Positions 24,311-36,699 of a stretch of DNA of 64,000 nt are shown one piece after another. How positions within the stretch are numbered: position 1 is the stretch's first letter; the number at the start of each line of letters is the position of its first letter. The translations under genes and the position numbers were made by a program. This DNA comes from Dendrolimus kikuchii (Eukaryota > Arthropoda > Insecta > Lepidoptera > Lasiocampidae): contig CM034398.1 in the NCBI GenBank assembly GCA_019925095.2, positions 12,725,001-12,789,000 of the forward strand, read 5' to 3'. The notes below the pieces were generated by a model. That model had not been told where the DNA came from and ran no database searches. It worked only from the letters and a program-made list of their open reading frames with translations.

Positions 24311-24904
24311 ACTACAAACTACTTCATTAATTTTATATTATTATTGTAACGGTTTCCTTATTGAATTATTACCACAACGTTCTTGTTAATTATTTTAAAT
24401 AATTAAGGCACGTTACAATGGAACTTTTAGGTAACGGAAGCCAAGTTGATGTGTGATGTACCTACTACCACTTCATATTATTTTTAAATACATGCCAATT
24501 TTGTTTATGAATGAAACAATATTTTTTAAAACTAATCATTTATGGTTAGGAAACAGCTGAATCACTCAAGTGACGCAAATATGCAACTCTCAGTAAAAGT
24601 TATTTGTTTGTACCATTTGCTGTTGAGACGCTTAGACCGTGGGCTTCTGAGGTCACCAGCCTCTTTAACTTAAACGTCTAATCAACTTTTTAGGGGCCTA
24701 ATTCTGCAACTTGAACATCATAGCGTTGCGAAGATTTAAAGTACCATTCCATTGCGATAGTGTCAATAATTCGTTTTCTACTATATCCACAATATCTTCT
24801 CGATATCATCGCGGCAAAATAATAGTAGAAAAAAATTGGTATTACCATTAACAGAAATGGGATTGGCCGAAATGAATACTGAAAAGCTACCAACATTTTA
24901 AACT
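24311..24904. other. AT-rich non-coding DNA
   Basis: Nothing recognised. Confidence 0.4.
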
Positions 24905-24929
24905 TTTATTTCGCGCGTAATATTTATAG

Positions 24930-25158
24930 AGTGGCGTACTACGAGCAAGTCATTGGAATTAAGAGAGTACCGAGTTTCGACAAAACTACGATTGAGACGA
25001 TAGTATCCGGCGATTTTGACTAGATACTAATAGCGGGATTGAGCCACCTCGGATAACGGAGCAGTATGGCGATCCACCAAGGTAACGCAGCAAAGCTTCT
25101 GGGAACATTATCCATTGACTTCGATGACCTAGACACAGTATTCTATTTACAGTCTTAA
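24930..25158 (+). pseudogene. LINE C-terminal fragment (same protein family as 61113-61560)
   Basis: The frame 25066-25158 reads MAIHQGNAAKLLGTLSIDFD then DLDTVFYLQS and stop. It matches the (S)IAIQRGNAAS-type C-terminus of the LINE fragment near 61.1 kb. An upstream frame (about 24924-25022, RVAYYEQVIGIKRVPSFDK) may belong to the same protein and ends in a stop. It is short and decayed. Confidence 0.5.
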
Positions 25159-25227
25159 GGAATTGTACCTAGGTTAAATTTTCTTTATGATATTAGTCTA
25201 TAATTGCATTTTATTCTCAGTATATAT

Positions 25228-25516
25228 AATAGCCCCCACTAGTATATACAATAGGCTCGGCCCTCCCAGTATAGCAGAACGGACACTATACCCGCCACGC
25301 TTGTCCAAGGTGGCTTGGCAGGTTTGACAAATCGGTTATGTCGATGTGCAGGTTGCATCACGATGTCTTCCTTCACCGTTATTAGCACGTGGTAATTGTA
25401 ACAATATGCAAATTAGGTCAGAAAACTGCCTAAGTGGTGCACGCGTTCCGGCTAGGATCGAACCCGCGCCCTTTGGTTTAGGACGCATATGCTAGCCATT
25501 ACGCTACCAAGACCTT
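25228..25516 (-). mobile_element. tRNA-derived SINE, copy 1
   Basis: On the minus strand a pol III A box (TAGCGTAATGG, 25506-25496) is followed by a B box (GTTCGATCC, 25463-25455). Then comes a body shared with the copy at 28361-28661: GTGCACCACTTAG, AATTACCACGTGCTAATAA, CATCGTGATGCAACCTGCAC and GGGAGGGCCGAGCC. Confidence 0.85.
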
Positions 25517-25663
25517 TTTATCTCTACATATCTATTTTTATTTCACTATTAGGCTTTAAATAAATTATCTATGATTCATCGCATACATAATCTAATTTAA
25601 CGATTAACAGAAGTCCCTTTTTCAGTCTATTGAATCATTGATGAAAAGTTAATTGTATAAATT

Positions 25664-26192
25664 ACATACATACATACATAACTTCACGCCAGTTCCCTTG
25701 CGGGGTAGGCACGAACAACAGAGTGCCATTTAGGCTTATTCTTACACACCTCACTTGCCTCTTTGACATTCATAACTCTTGTCATGCAAGCTCGTCTGTT
25801 CTTAAGGCTCCTGACATCACCTTCTGCTAGTACACGATCAATTTGATCATGGAAGGTGTGTCGTGGCCTTCCACGACTTCTGCATCCATCCACTTTTGCA
25901 TTGTATATCTGTTTAGTCATTCTTTCATCATGCATTCTTTCCACATGCCCGAACGACCGGAGCATTCCTTTCCTTACCTTCACCCCGACACTCTCTTTCA
26001 GACCAACTCTCTTTCTTACTTCGGTATTACGAACGCGGTCCGCGAGCGTCACTCCGCAGATTTTGCGCAGTGCTCGCATCTCGACCGCGTTTACTCTACT
26101 TTCATGCTCTTTCTTCCATACCCAACTCTCGCTTCCATACGCGAGCGTAGGTACCAGCACCGCGTTGTGTACGGCGAGCTGGGCCTTCTGGC
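25664..26192 (-). mobile_element. RTE LINE 3' fragment, 10-bp TSD
   Basis: It is flanked by TGTATAAATT at 25654-25663 and 26193-26202. The frame 26160-25684 (minus) encodes the last 158 residues of the RTE protein, from LVPTLAYGSESWVWKKEHES to YPARELA, nearly identical to the copy at 19300. The tail is (TATG)n. Confidence 0.92.
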
Positions 26193-26202
26193 TGTATAAA
26201 TT

Positions 26203-26557
26203 GTTTGTATATAACGCTGAAAACCGTATCTGTATGAATTAGCTTGCTATTGACGGCCAACATTTTAAAGGATTTATAAAATTAAAACCTTCAAGCAAAT
26301 GAAAGTAATAAAAATGTTTAGTCTCTAATTCACCAGTTTAGAAATCATGCATTATATCATTTAGGTATAGAAGTTGATACATAATATTCCATGCTAACAC
26401 TTACTGTGCCCGCATAGAAATATGTAAATGTCTTTACAATAGTTATTTTACCTACTTACTTTTTATGTTTTACACTTTTTTTTGTTTCATTTTTTTATAT
26501 AGTAGAATAGATTCGCGTTTGACCATGATCTAGCCTTATGTGGAGCGAATATATGGT
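26203..26557. other. AT-rich non-coding DNA
   Basis: Nothing recognised. Confidence 0.4.
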
Positions 26558-26994
26558 CTAAGATAGTGCACGCTTACCTAGAAGGTACCTATTCACACGG
26601 GACTTGAAGACACCCAGGTGGTAAGTATCGGGAAAGACAGATTCCGGTAATGAGTTCCACTCCTTTGCGGTGCGCTGCGCATGATGATGGCAGACGCAAA
26701 GCGCTTCGTTCTTATAAGTGGAATATCCACCATATATTGGTGCCACATACCGGTGCGTTTGGTTGCCGATGAAAGAAGGGAGATGGTGGGATCACATCGA
26801 AGAGATCAGCTCCACACTCTCCAAAGTGTATCCGATAGAAAACTGATAAGTTGGCAACGCTGCGTCGATGTTCGACATTTCGAGTTTTACCGTTGAAAAG
26901 GTGGTCGTTGCCAATCAGCGTCTTGGCTCTCCGCTGAATCGACTCTAGTGCTTCGAGTTGATATTTGGCTGAACCATCCGGAATGTGAGAGCAG
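26558..26994 (-). pseudogene. LINE reverse transcriptase C-terminal fragment
   Basis: The minus strand reads YCSHIPDGSAKYQLEALESI, then RRSVANLSVFYRIHFGECGA and [11 protein letters not shown] in one frame. After a frameshift it continues [20 protein letters not shown] and [17 protein letters not shown]. This is the post-thumb C-terminus common to several insect non-LTR elements. No catalytic residues remain. It belongs to neither the RTE nor the jockey copies in this window. Confidence 0.75.
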
Positions 26995-27828
26995 TACTAG
27001 TAATTCTATATTTCTCCATGCATTGTAACGTGTTGTTATTAAATAATATTATAATAAGGAAATTCACGCGTTACTTCATCTCTAGTACATCTTCATCTCC
27101 AGAGATTACGATATTGGTCCTTCAGAAAAATAAAATTCCTATATTCATCCCTAAAAATGTCAATAAAACTCGTTGAACCGTTTTATAGATTATTGAAAAT
27201 CAAAGAAAAAAATTAAATAACATGCCGTGCTAAAAACCATTAAAACATAGTTTTAATTATATATACTAATCGCGAATAAGTAAAAGGAGTTAAACAGCGC
27301 AATCATTATTGTTTTGATGATATTTTAAAAGTGTAATTTTAATTTATTTTCTATGTACAACATGTTAGAATTTATTGTAACATTCGTTCCCATTTCTATT
27401 AAGTTTTTGTTAAGACTAATTCTGTTAGTTTCTTTGAATTGTTTTTTAGCAAATGAATCAATTAATTGTAAGTTCCTTTCGAAGTCCGTAACAAAGGGTT
27501 TCACAGTTCGCGGCTTTGAATAGGTATTTGTCCTTAATCACCCAACTTTTAAATAATGGCATCGCTCTAGAGAATAACAGCAGATTACACTTGTTTAATG
27601 TTTGTATAAACCATATTTTGTAAGATCAGAACCGTTTTAATCTTCTCATGTACTTTTGGCTTGTCCATCCGTCTTTCCGTCTGTCTATGTCGCCATAATA
27701 ATTTGTCTTGTTATTGTATGAATTTATGGTGAAGTAGCTTTTTAAGTGATACGTATACCTACTTTAGAATCTGTTTGTGTCATAATGAAAAATGCTAAGT
27801 TAAGGATGGACACCACCTTATAACTACA
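26995..27828. other. AT-rich non-coding DNA
   Basis: Nothing recognised. Confidence 0.4.
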
Positions 27829-28167
27829 TCTATCTATATATATATATAAAAGAAAGTCGTGTTAGTTACACTATTTATAACTCAAGAACGGCTGTACCGA
27901 TTTGGCTGAAAATTGATGGGGTGGTAGCTTAGAACCAGGAGACGGACATAGGATATTTTTTTATTCCGTTGGAATCGGTAGGTGGCGCTGAGATCGAGTT
28001 CTAGAATCATCCTAATCAGCTGGAGCAATTTTCGTGATTTTGTTTTTGTGTGTTTGAGTGGGTCTCTGGATGGTTTAAATCCACAATTGGAACCGGTAGG
28101 TGGCGCTGGTATCAGGTCCTAGATTTTTATTTTTTCAGAGCAGGACAACGTGTGCCGGGGCCGCTAA
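27829..28167 (+). mobile_element. Short Helitron, 339 bp
   Basis: Starts A|TCTATCTATATATA and ends GCCGGGGCCGCTAA. The body has ACTCAAGAACGGCTGTACCG, GATTTGGCTGAAAATTG and two GGTAGGTGGCGCTG modules. The two GTAGGTGGCGCTG repeats sit about 125 bp apart. Confidence 0.7.
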
Positions 28168-28360
28168 CTATGTATAACGCAGGAATGAAAACAAGTTTTT
28201 CAATGCATATACATAGTTATTTGTGTAGTAGTGTTGGAAAGGCTTCGAGAAATCATATCTAACTTTTAAACAATGGAGCGGTAAGTTCTGAACACTGCCA
28301 AAAGGCCGTCAAACTTTAAAAAGACTTTTAATTAAAAATGGTTTTACCTAAACAAAATAG

Positions 28361-28661
28361 TAATAAAGAAGTCGTGGTAGCGTAACGGCAAGCGCACGCG
28401 TCCCATACCTCAAAGGGCGCGGGTTCGATCCTGACCGGAACGCATGCACCACTTAGTCAGTTTTCTGACCTAATATACATATTGTTACAATTACCACGTG
28501 CTAACAAAGGTGAAGGAAAACATCGTGATGCAACCTGCACATCGAGATAACCGATGTGTCAAACCTGCCAAGCCGCCTAGGACAAGCAGGGCGGGTATAC
28601 TGTACGTTACCCTATAATGGGAGGCCCGAGCCCAGCAGTGGGATATTTATGGGCTGTTAGT
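28361..28661 (+). mobile_element. tRNA-derived SINE, copy 2, 11-bp TSD
   Basis: It is flanked by AAACAAAATAG at 28350-28360 and 28662-28672. The A box TAGCGTAACGG is at 28378-28388 and the B box GTTCGATCC at 28433-28441, so RNA polymerase III could transcribe it. The tRNA-like head is followed by the body shared with copy 1 (CATCGTGATGCAACCTGCAC) and it ends near CAGCAGTGGGATATTTATGG. The tRNA of origin was not determined. Confidence 0.9.
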
Positions 28662-28672
28662 AAACAAAATAG

Positions 28673-30940
28673 GTACATATATTGAGTAGCTTTTGTGAGA
28701 TTTTAATTGCATGCTATTTTTAGTAGTCTGTAAACAAATGGTAAGACAGTGGGTGATCATTGTTACAACGGAACCTTTTTCTTAGGTTGAACGGACAGAG
28801 CGACACGCCGTGGCCGATATTATTACAAAAATATACTTATTTCATACACCTAAAGCTATCTTAACAAAATCAATCTATATTTAATTATGCGAACGGCATG
28901 TTTATTAATTTGTTAAAAGGAAAAGCTATTTATTCTTTATTGACATTCCAGAGCGCTTTTCAATTTTCGTATTTTATTCTAATTTTCGTATTCAAACAAA
29001 AACATTTACTTTTCATTGAATGAGGATTATGATACAAGATTTGAATTTAAAGTTGTTTGAGCGAATTGCGTGTAGGTATTTTAATACTTTTATCCGGACA
29101 ATTTCTACGGGTTTATAATATATTGTTGACATTGTTGTTACCTGTTTTTAAGAATAAATAAATATATTGAATATTTTAGTTGCATAATGTTTTTGGATTT
29201 CAGATAACTTAATACCTGAAATTCAAAAACATTATGCAATACTATCTACGCTCTTATCCAATACTATCCAATCCCTCCTATATTATCCCTATCCTAGCCC
29301 GACATCGCCCCTGATATTGCAAATATATATAGGCGAAGATATCCAAATTCCATCATGTTTATGTTTGTAATATAATAGAAATGCGAAAAGTCTTATACTC
29401 TGAAATTTCATTTCTACTGTGTGTGAACTGCATACATTTTTTTAAAGTAAATGTAAATGATAACTGTAAATATGTTCCGTATAATTAAATTGTGGCACTG
29501 TTTTAAAATCCTGTTAGTTTTATTCCTGTTAGTTATTAATAATTTTATATAGTTACTAAGTCGATGTCAAGAAATAAATATAAACTACTCTTTATTGCAG
29601 TTAGGTTTTATTTTCTACATATGGATTCTATTTTATCCCGAGGCTAAAATTGACAAACAATAAGTGGCTACAGCATGGTGGCGATAGATAATTGAATTTT
29701 GCAGGTTCTGGATATTTCTCGTTTGCAGCTGTCGCGTCGAATCATTTCGGAGCGTACTACAATCCAAATGTCAATCTGCTTTCAAACTTCGTTTTCATGC
29801 CAAAAATAGCTAGAGCATTTTATAACGGCTTATAAAAAAAAACATGCTCACATTTTTACAGGGCATTTCGTATTACTATTTTTAAATACTTATTATATTT
29901 AATATGATCCGTATGTGTGTCCATTAGTGTAATGATACGAAAATGAGTAAGGTGAGAAATGAGTGTATATTTTTAAAAAATCTTTGAGGATTGTACGCGT
30001 GGCTAAAAATAATTGAAACAGATTTGTGGGAAAATTGTGTCAAGTACACAGAATGATTTCAAATCACGTAATTTTGATGTGCTATAAAGATCTAATGATT
30101 AATATTTATTACATATTTCGGAAAACAGCTTTTCATTATTATACCTAGTCTTGCAATAATGTTACAGTTATTTAGTAGTATAGCTGTTCTTGTCATGTTT
30201 ACGTTTAAAGTTAATAGTTAATTTTGTTATGTACCCTCTTATTTGTAAACGATACAATCAACCATTTCCTTAATTCAATAGTAATATTATATTTATATTT
30301 ATTCTGTGTTTAGCATCTGTTTTATATAGAATAGTTGTCTATAATTTACAATCATTTTGTTACAATATTTATCTTTTGTATAATGTGATAATTGTGTAGA
30401 TTATAATTCAAAATGTCTTAATTGAATATAGACGGTATTCACTACATTTTGTTTCCAAGTTAGCAGACGCGATAGATTTATACTGTGTTTGGCTTATTTT
30501 ATTGCATATAAAACTTTAAGTATAATATTTTATACAATATCTTATATAAAATATTATCTGAAATATCCAAACAAAAATGTATTAAATTCTTGTCATGCAT
30601 AACCCTTTAATTGAAATAGTTTATCAATGACCTCAATCCGCAATAGGTATGTGCCAATATGCTAAGTTTCTTAAACTGTAAAATTGTTAGAGGGATGGCG
30701 AGGTGTTCTAAAAATGCTCGACGACTGTTAAGATTAGTGTCTGTAATGTGTTAAAACCGTAAGGTTCTCTGATGAAACAGTATTGTGACCATTTGCTGTT
30801 CTTTTACTACCGTAAACCCTTATGAGTATTACAATAAATATTGTAAAAAGATTTTTTTTTTCCATTGCAAATAACATTTATAAGTTTTACAGTGTGTTAG
30901 TTTAATACATAAATATAAAACAATTTAAAATATAAAAAGC
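28673..30940. other. AT-rich non-coding DNA
   Basis: Holds an inverted repeat (29180-29239) and no coding signal that I can support. Confidence 0.4.
29180..29239. repeat. Hairpin, two 24-nt arms
   Basis: TTGCATAATGTTTTTG... pairs with ...CAAAAACATTATGCAA across a 12-nt loop, with one mismatch. Either a foldback MITE remnant or a chance structure. Confidence 0.7.
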
Positions 30941-31978
30941 TTATTCGAAGTGGTCTCCATTGGCCGCAATACAGTCCTTTAAACGTTGAGGCCAGTTATC
31001 AATCAAAGCACGCACTCTTTTCACGGGAAAATTCTTCACTACCAATCGTATGGATTGTTTTAGGAACTCCAAATTATCATGGCGTTTAAAGCAAGCCGTA
31101 CTCTCTAAAACTGACCATAAATCATAATCCAGCGGATTAAGATCGGGACTAGACGATAGCCAGTCTTCGGCTCTGATGAAGTCCGAAACGTTCGTTTCCA
31201 ACCAAGACTGAGTGGACCGAGCTTTATGACTCGGCGCCGAGTCTTGCTGGAAGGACCATTCTTGGTTATTGAATATGGTGTTGTTAAGAGGCTTAACTCC
31301 CTTCTCAAGAATGGTATCTTGATACACTCGTGCCGATGTTTTGATACCTTTTTCACAAAAGAATGGCTCAGTCACTCCTTCATAGCTAATACCCCACCAA
31401 ACCATCACTGAAGACGGATAATGCCCACATTGCACTCTGTTGACTAATTGAGAAGCTTCCTTATAGCTGTGAGCATAAATACGGTCATTTTGTTTGTTAA
31501 AATGTTGCTCAATTGTAAAAATTTTCTCATCCGAAAAATTTTTTTTCGGTGACCACCCTTTGCGTACCGCTTCAGTAGTTGTTTAAATTTTACTACCCTA
31601 TTCTTTTTTGAATTATGAGTTAAGAAATGACCAGTGCGTCTCTTATAGGTTGCAAGTCCTAAGTCACGTTTTAAAATACGCGACATTGTTCTAGGTGATA
31701 TCTTCATCTCCCGAGATAAAATCTTTTACTTTCGGACAGGATTTTTTCGAATTCTTTCCCTTAGTGCTTTGACCACCTTTTTGGTACGAATACTACGTGG
31801 ACGGCCAGTTATTTTTCTGTCACAAACAGAGAAGGTCTCATTGTACCTATTAATAGGCCGGTACACAAACATTTGACTAATACCAAGCGTATGGAGTTTT
31901 AAAAATTGCATTTTGCTCCATACCTACTTTGTGTAATGCAATCACAGCGATTCGGTTTTCTGTATCGCCCCACTCCAT
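30941..31978 (-). pseudogene. Tc1/mariner-superfamily transposase (DD37D, maT-like), broken
   Basis: The start is at 31978 (MEWGDTENRIAVIALHKVGM). An N-terminal helix-turn-helix region contains GRPRSIRTKKVVKALRERI. Then come TMSRILKRDLGLATYKRRTG and catalytic segment FSDEKIFTIEQ. SVMVWWGIS is followed by the second Asp in QQDSAPSHKA and the third in SPDLNPLDYDLW; I count 37 residues between the last two Asp. The protein would cut and paste its element at TA sites. Lesions: a frame change near 31895, an in-frame TAA at about 31731, and a one-base frame change in the A/T run near 31545. The C-terminus (ANGDHFE) is intact. TIRs were not identified. Confidence 0.88.
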
Positions 31979-32159
31979 TTTAATATCGCAAAATGTTGTA
32001 CAATGTATTGGCCCCAAAATGAGAAAACACGATGAACAATCATATAAAAAGGACAGATTCCAAATAATATTTTGTTTCTTTTTAATTGTAACAGTATTTA
32101 TGGCCAGACTAAGTATATACATCTTTTTATAAACATCTTAATTATTTTATGATTTCGGT

Positions 32160-32530
32160 TTGCGTAACTACTTATTTGTCTTGATGATCTAGCGGATCCC
32201 CGTCGCAGACGGCGAGTAAGGGGCCAAAGGGGGGCCTACGCTCACCTCTTAGCCATGACTTACTGGAGCCGGGTTGAGGTCGGGTCCTCCCCGGTGAGCC
32301 ACACTCATAGAGTGGGGTCTCCTATTCCTAGGAATATCTCAAATATGGCTAATTGATTCAACAGGCGTCACTGCCCAAAGGCGTGAAGAAACAGTAGAAG
32401 GCCCACCGTTAACAAAAAACTATCAGTCGTAGGAATGCACGTCAGGAGTGAGAACTTTGTATCTGAGTGTGACGGTCACGCGAATTCAGTGCTTTTTCCC
32501 ACCTCAAAAGTGCCCAACGAGCCTAAATAA
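32160..32530 (+). repeat. GC-rich repeat-like segment, probable LINE UTR fragment
   Basis: It is sharply GC-richer than its flanks, with CCGGGTTGAGGTCGGGTCC, TATTCCTAGGAATATC, GTAGGAATGCACGTCAGGAG and AAGTGCCCAACGAGCC. Its composition suggests transferred retroelement sequence, possibly an untranslated region. No frame longer than about 60 codons has meaning. Family assignment is inference. Confidence 0.4.
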
Positions 32531-34879
32531 GTTTTCACTTCAAAAACTAAAAATAGACATAAGTAACATATTTATGATAGAGTTCATTTTTTACCATTGT
32601 AACTGCCACCAAGCTCTTAACTTGATTTTATATTCTTAGCTTTACCTATAGATAACTTTATATTAGCCACTAAAGCATCGACATAAAAATAGAATACAAA
32701 TATCGACCTTATTCCAATCGATATAAAAGCGACCAATTCCAGGCACCCAAGTCTAGCTTATCGCGAATAGCGATTTAAAAATACCACGGGCAAAGCCATA
32801 TGGAAATCCATAGTATTTACATGTGTAATAAATAGATTTTAAATTTAACTGGGACCAGAGTAATAAATAGCAGAGTAGTGAAACTAAATAGCATTTACTA
32901 GAGTATCTGCAGTAAACAAACTAATAAACCCGATACAAAATATCCGCTCGAGTATTCACTGACCCAAGAATGTTTTCCCGAAGGAAATGAACGTGTGGTT
33001 TGTGCTAAATTAAATATTACATGCTAGGTTCGACCGGAGTGCGTGAAAGTCCCACGAGACAACCGAAAATTGTTTCTTAGCATCCCAGTTATGCAACTTT
33101 TTTTAGTGTTTCCAGATACAAAATATATACCACATAATACGATCTTATTTTTGCCCATAGGGCAATTATTAATTGTAATCAATTAAGTTGGATCATCTGA
33201 ATATCTACCTATTCACGTAATGACTAACATGAGTTAATGCAGATTTGCTAAAATGAAAAAATATTTTATTTCTTTTAATTCGTAATTCTTTTTGCTATCT
33301 ATCGAGGCTTATAATTGATAAAACTAAAACAAAATAATAAAATACTTTTGATACAGTTATTATTTAATGTATTGATAATGTAAAAGAATACATGATTTGC
33401 ATTATGGTAATTGGTAATATTTGCAGGACATTTCAAATGTCAAGAAGCAACTCCTTGCCTGGAGCTTTTAGTTTTTGAAGCTCTTGATTCGATTAACTTA
33501 TAATACAACACTATCCCAGACCTGCATTATTATGATTTATAATAGAAATCGTTATTTTCCTACAATAAATAAATATTTTTTTATGTTTTCTAGGTGTGGA
33601 GACGTTCGCTTCCAAAATCTTAAAAAAGTGTACCCCCAAATTACTTACTTACCCTACGTTTATGCGACGATTTCTGGGAAAATGCAAATTGGTAGGTTTA
33701 GAGCATATTAATTTCTCTCTCCGCAGTTATATGACCGGTGTTACGGAACCCTCCATTCTGTGTGGACTGACAAGCATTTGGTCGATTTTAAATATATAAT
33801 TCTTTCGAATTATATGTAAAAATAAAAATATATTCATTGATTGCATAATTATGGAATCAATGAATATATTTTTAATGCAATTGCATTAAAAATAACTATA
33901 CTACGGTAATCACAGTGAATGTGGTAACTTTATAAAGCCATTGCTCGTTTCTTCAGCTTCGCAATCTGATTAATGTAATCTGGACCTCATAAATCTTTGG
34001 CAGAGACTTTGCGGCTACGAAATTAATATTAGTTACGCTTTAACGCAAAATTGGTTCGAATAAGTTATTAAAGATTATCAATTTAAAGTGCTTTCACCAA
34101 TTTATATTTTATTAATTCTAGTTACAAACTTTAACGGCTTAAATACTTAATTAATTTTACCATCTCACTCAGAGTTTTGCCAATGGTCCCTTAAGCAGTT
34201 CAGTATGATAATAAAGACTATGAAGCTATGAATGTGAGTAGTAACTTCTAGTACCTACCTAATTATGTTAAACGTCAAAATTGGCTCATTGCATAGCAAT
34301 GTACACAAAATGAAGGGTTCTTTGGGAATGACGAACGTCGCGTCGCCTGGTTGTTTGATTTACAGTACCTTAAAAAATAATCCTTAAAATTCGTGATGAT
34401 AGAGCATTTAAAATATTTTCAATAAAATTTTGTTTGAACATAACTCGTTGAGTAGTTTTCGAAATATGTAAAGATTTTGGTGAAATGTTCACTTGAGGGG
34501 TCCCTAGCCAAATTACAAAAACAATAGGTTTTCGTCATCTCCACTGGCTCGTTTATTCTGTTCATTTCTATTGCAGTAAGCAGGAAAGTGACGATGTAAT
34601 TTGGTAGCGCGATTATGTAAACACAATGTATGCCGAACGCCATACTTACGCTGTTCACTTCTCTCGCCATATTCTTGATTATTATCGTGCATGTGGACAT
34701 AATACATATAAACAAGGGATAAGAAACTCTTCATCCTATGTTGATTGTCACGCATGACATGTATGCAAAATATTATTATTTTGATATATAGATACTTAAA
34801 TTCAAAATAATTACTGATGTGTGGTGTTACAAGAATGGATATGATGAGAAATGCGCAACTACCTATATAAGGGGACCTT
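32531..34879. other. AT-rich non-coding DNA
   Basis: Contains a hairpin (33824-33873). The small frames at 33475-33799 and 34419-34755 have no domain. Confidence 0.4.
33824..33873. repeat. Hairpin, 19-bp perfect stem, 12-nt loop
   Basis: AAAAATATATTCATTGATT pairs exactly with its complement at 33855-33873. It is AT-rich; pre-microRNA is not supported because the stem is short and low in complexity. Confidence 0.7.
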
Positions 34880-35730
34880 TGAAAGTTGCAGTCATGACTA
34901 AATAATTGAGAGGAAGAAGACTAAGGCCTCATTTACGCAGACGCGGCGCGTCGCGCGTCGCGATAGGCTGCACGGCCCGCACTAAATTCAAATGTAGGGC
35001 GTTGGATGAGTACGTTTACGGAGAAGCGATTTTACACGCGTTTGCTTGAAATGGAGCGTGTTTTACGACGGAGCCCGCTGATGGCATCGTCACGTCTCAC
35101 GCGGCGTTTATCGCGGCGGCGCGCGCAACGGCGAATCTCGATGAAGCGATGCCTGTGGCGGAAACTTCTGTCAGTCTCATTTGGTAATCGTGCAACACAG
35201 ACGTAGTCACCGTCGCAATGAAGTATGATATGATCGACTTTTTTTTTAGAAGAAAATTGTATCTTAAAAAGTGAGTTATTTAATGTAAGGAGGAGGAAGA
35301 GTGGCGATGCCCACCGCGTGCTTCGCTACACGCTTGAGAATACGACACAGGCGCAGCGGCGGGCACCGCCACTCTTCCCGCCTCGCGTCTCTATAAACAA
35401 CACCATATATTGCTATAAGTCTGTGTTTACGCGTGCAATGATACGTGCCGCTTCACGCGCCGCCGCTACGTAAACAATAAAAACGTCCGACGCGCCGCTA
35501 AACGCCACGCCACACGCGACGCCCGACGCCCCACATCTCCGTAAATGAGGCCTAAGGTTGTATGGAAATGTAATGAGGAGAGATGAAAGTCAAGTAATAA
35601 AATGAATCTTTCACTAGAAGATTGATGGGTACAAATGTAAAGGTAGACCAAAAACGAGAGGGAAGGATTGTATGGCATTGACAGCTGCAGTGACACGCAG
35701 AGGACGTTGTGAGAGAACTTAGGGAAGAAA
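34880..35730 (+). pseudogene. LINE C-terminal remnant interrupted by a MITE
   Basis: To the right of the MITE the plus strand reads LYGNVMRRDESQVIK, a stop, then KIDGYKCKGRPKTRGKDCM and ALTAAVTRRGRCERT. This resembles the region after the RT thumb in RTE-like LINEs (compare WFGHVERMHDERM...GRPRH in the 19-kb copy). Left of the MITE, LRGRRLR is in the same frame once the insert and one TAA are ignored. The frame carries stops, so it is a relic. Confidence 0.65.
34925..35552. mobile_element. PIF/Harbinger-type MITE, 628 bp, TAA TSD
   Basis: TIRs start GGCCTCATTTACG at both ends (13 bp exact, then similar GC-rich sequence). TAA at 34922-34924 and 35553-35555 is the 3-bp TSD. The interior is GC-rich at both ends with many GCG/CGC steps. 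The short frame at 35006-35206 has no similarity to a transposase. Confidence 0.85.
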
Positions 35731-36563
35731 AATTAAAATTCGGGATACGTGGTTAACCTTGATTTATACCTTAAAAGTTACACGTAATGGAGTGAAGACA
35801 GACAGATAGGTGCATTTTAAACGATGTTCACTTAATACAAATAATGAACGCCTGCACAAACATTATGGCAACTTTGTTGACCCGTGTACCTTTGCCCAAA
35901 ATATCCGACTTCATAACAACGTACATATATGGGAAGAAAAGACATACTATGCCGACCCCAAATAATTAAATAATTGGGAGTAGGTGAAATAAAATATAGA
36001 TATGACTTCAGAATAACAGTTTAAGCTATTTTCTTCTGAATAAACAACATTTTTAGGTATTGTATAGTAACATTTTTATGTTTGTATTTAATGGGTCAGG
36101 TAGTTGCATCCAATCTATCTGTCCGCCAGTGTATTTATTCTCTATAATAAATACCCGAAGTTTTCAATCACCTCACAAAAAGCCTAGAAGGTATATACTT
36201 GGCCTCTTTTTGTTTCCTGAAGTCAAGTAAGTTTATTTCAACTTTCTGTCAAAAAGTAACATTTCTTACATATAAATATACAAGTTAGGTTTCGCCTGCA
36301 GGCTTATGAAACTTCTGAAGAAAAAGCTTTACTATTTCTCTTTACTGAACACTTTGTACTTTCAACTATCAACTTTGGTAAAAGATTAGGTTGGAATATA
36401 GAAAGTTTACCGAGTCTCAGGGAACAAAAAATAAATTCTTGAGTCTTGATTCCATCCAGCATTTTTAAAAAGTTGGAAAAAGCGTTTTGAGTGCAAAATA
36501 CATAAGCAAAGCAATTAGGTTTATTTTCATACTGTACTAAACTACAGTTTTAATATTTAATTG
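35731..36563. other. AT-rich non-coding DNA
   Basis: Nothing recognised. Confidence 0.4.
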
Positions 36564-36576
36564 TATTTTTATACCT

Positions 36577-36686
36577 ACATACATACATACATACATAACT
36601 TCACGCCAGTTCCCTTGCGGGGTAGGCACGAACAACAGAGCGCCATTTAGGCTTATTCTTACACACCTCACACACCTCACACACCT
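36577..36686 (-). mobile_element. RTE 3' fragment, 13-bp TSD
   Basis: Only the last about 110 bp of the RTE remain: the (TATG)n tail, the stop and YPARELA codons. An expanded ACACACCTC repeat lies at the truncated end. The TSD TATTTTTATACCT is at 36564-36576 and 36687-36699. Confidence 0.9.
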
Positions 36687-36699
36687 TATTTTTATACCT

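Noticed and set aside
28361..28450. Functional tRNA gene
   Set aside because: A and B boxes are present, but the acceptor stem does not close and the unit continues into a repeated SINE body with a TSD.
33824..33873. Pre-microRNA hairpin
   Set aside because: The stem is only 19 bp, extremely AT-rich and low in complexity; no flanking support.
35006..35206. 66-codon frame inside the Harbinger-type MITE
   Set aside because: Arg-rich product of GC-rich MITE sequence; no nuclease or Myb motif.
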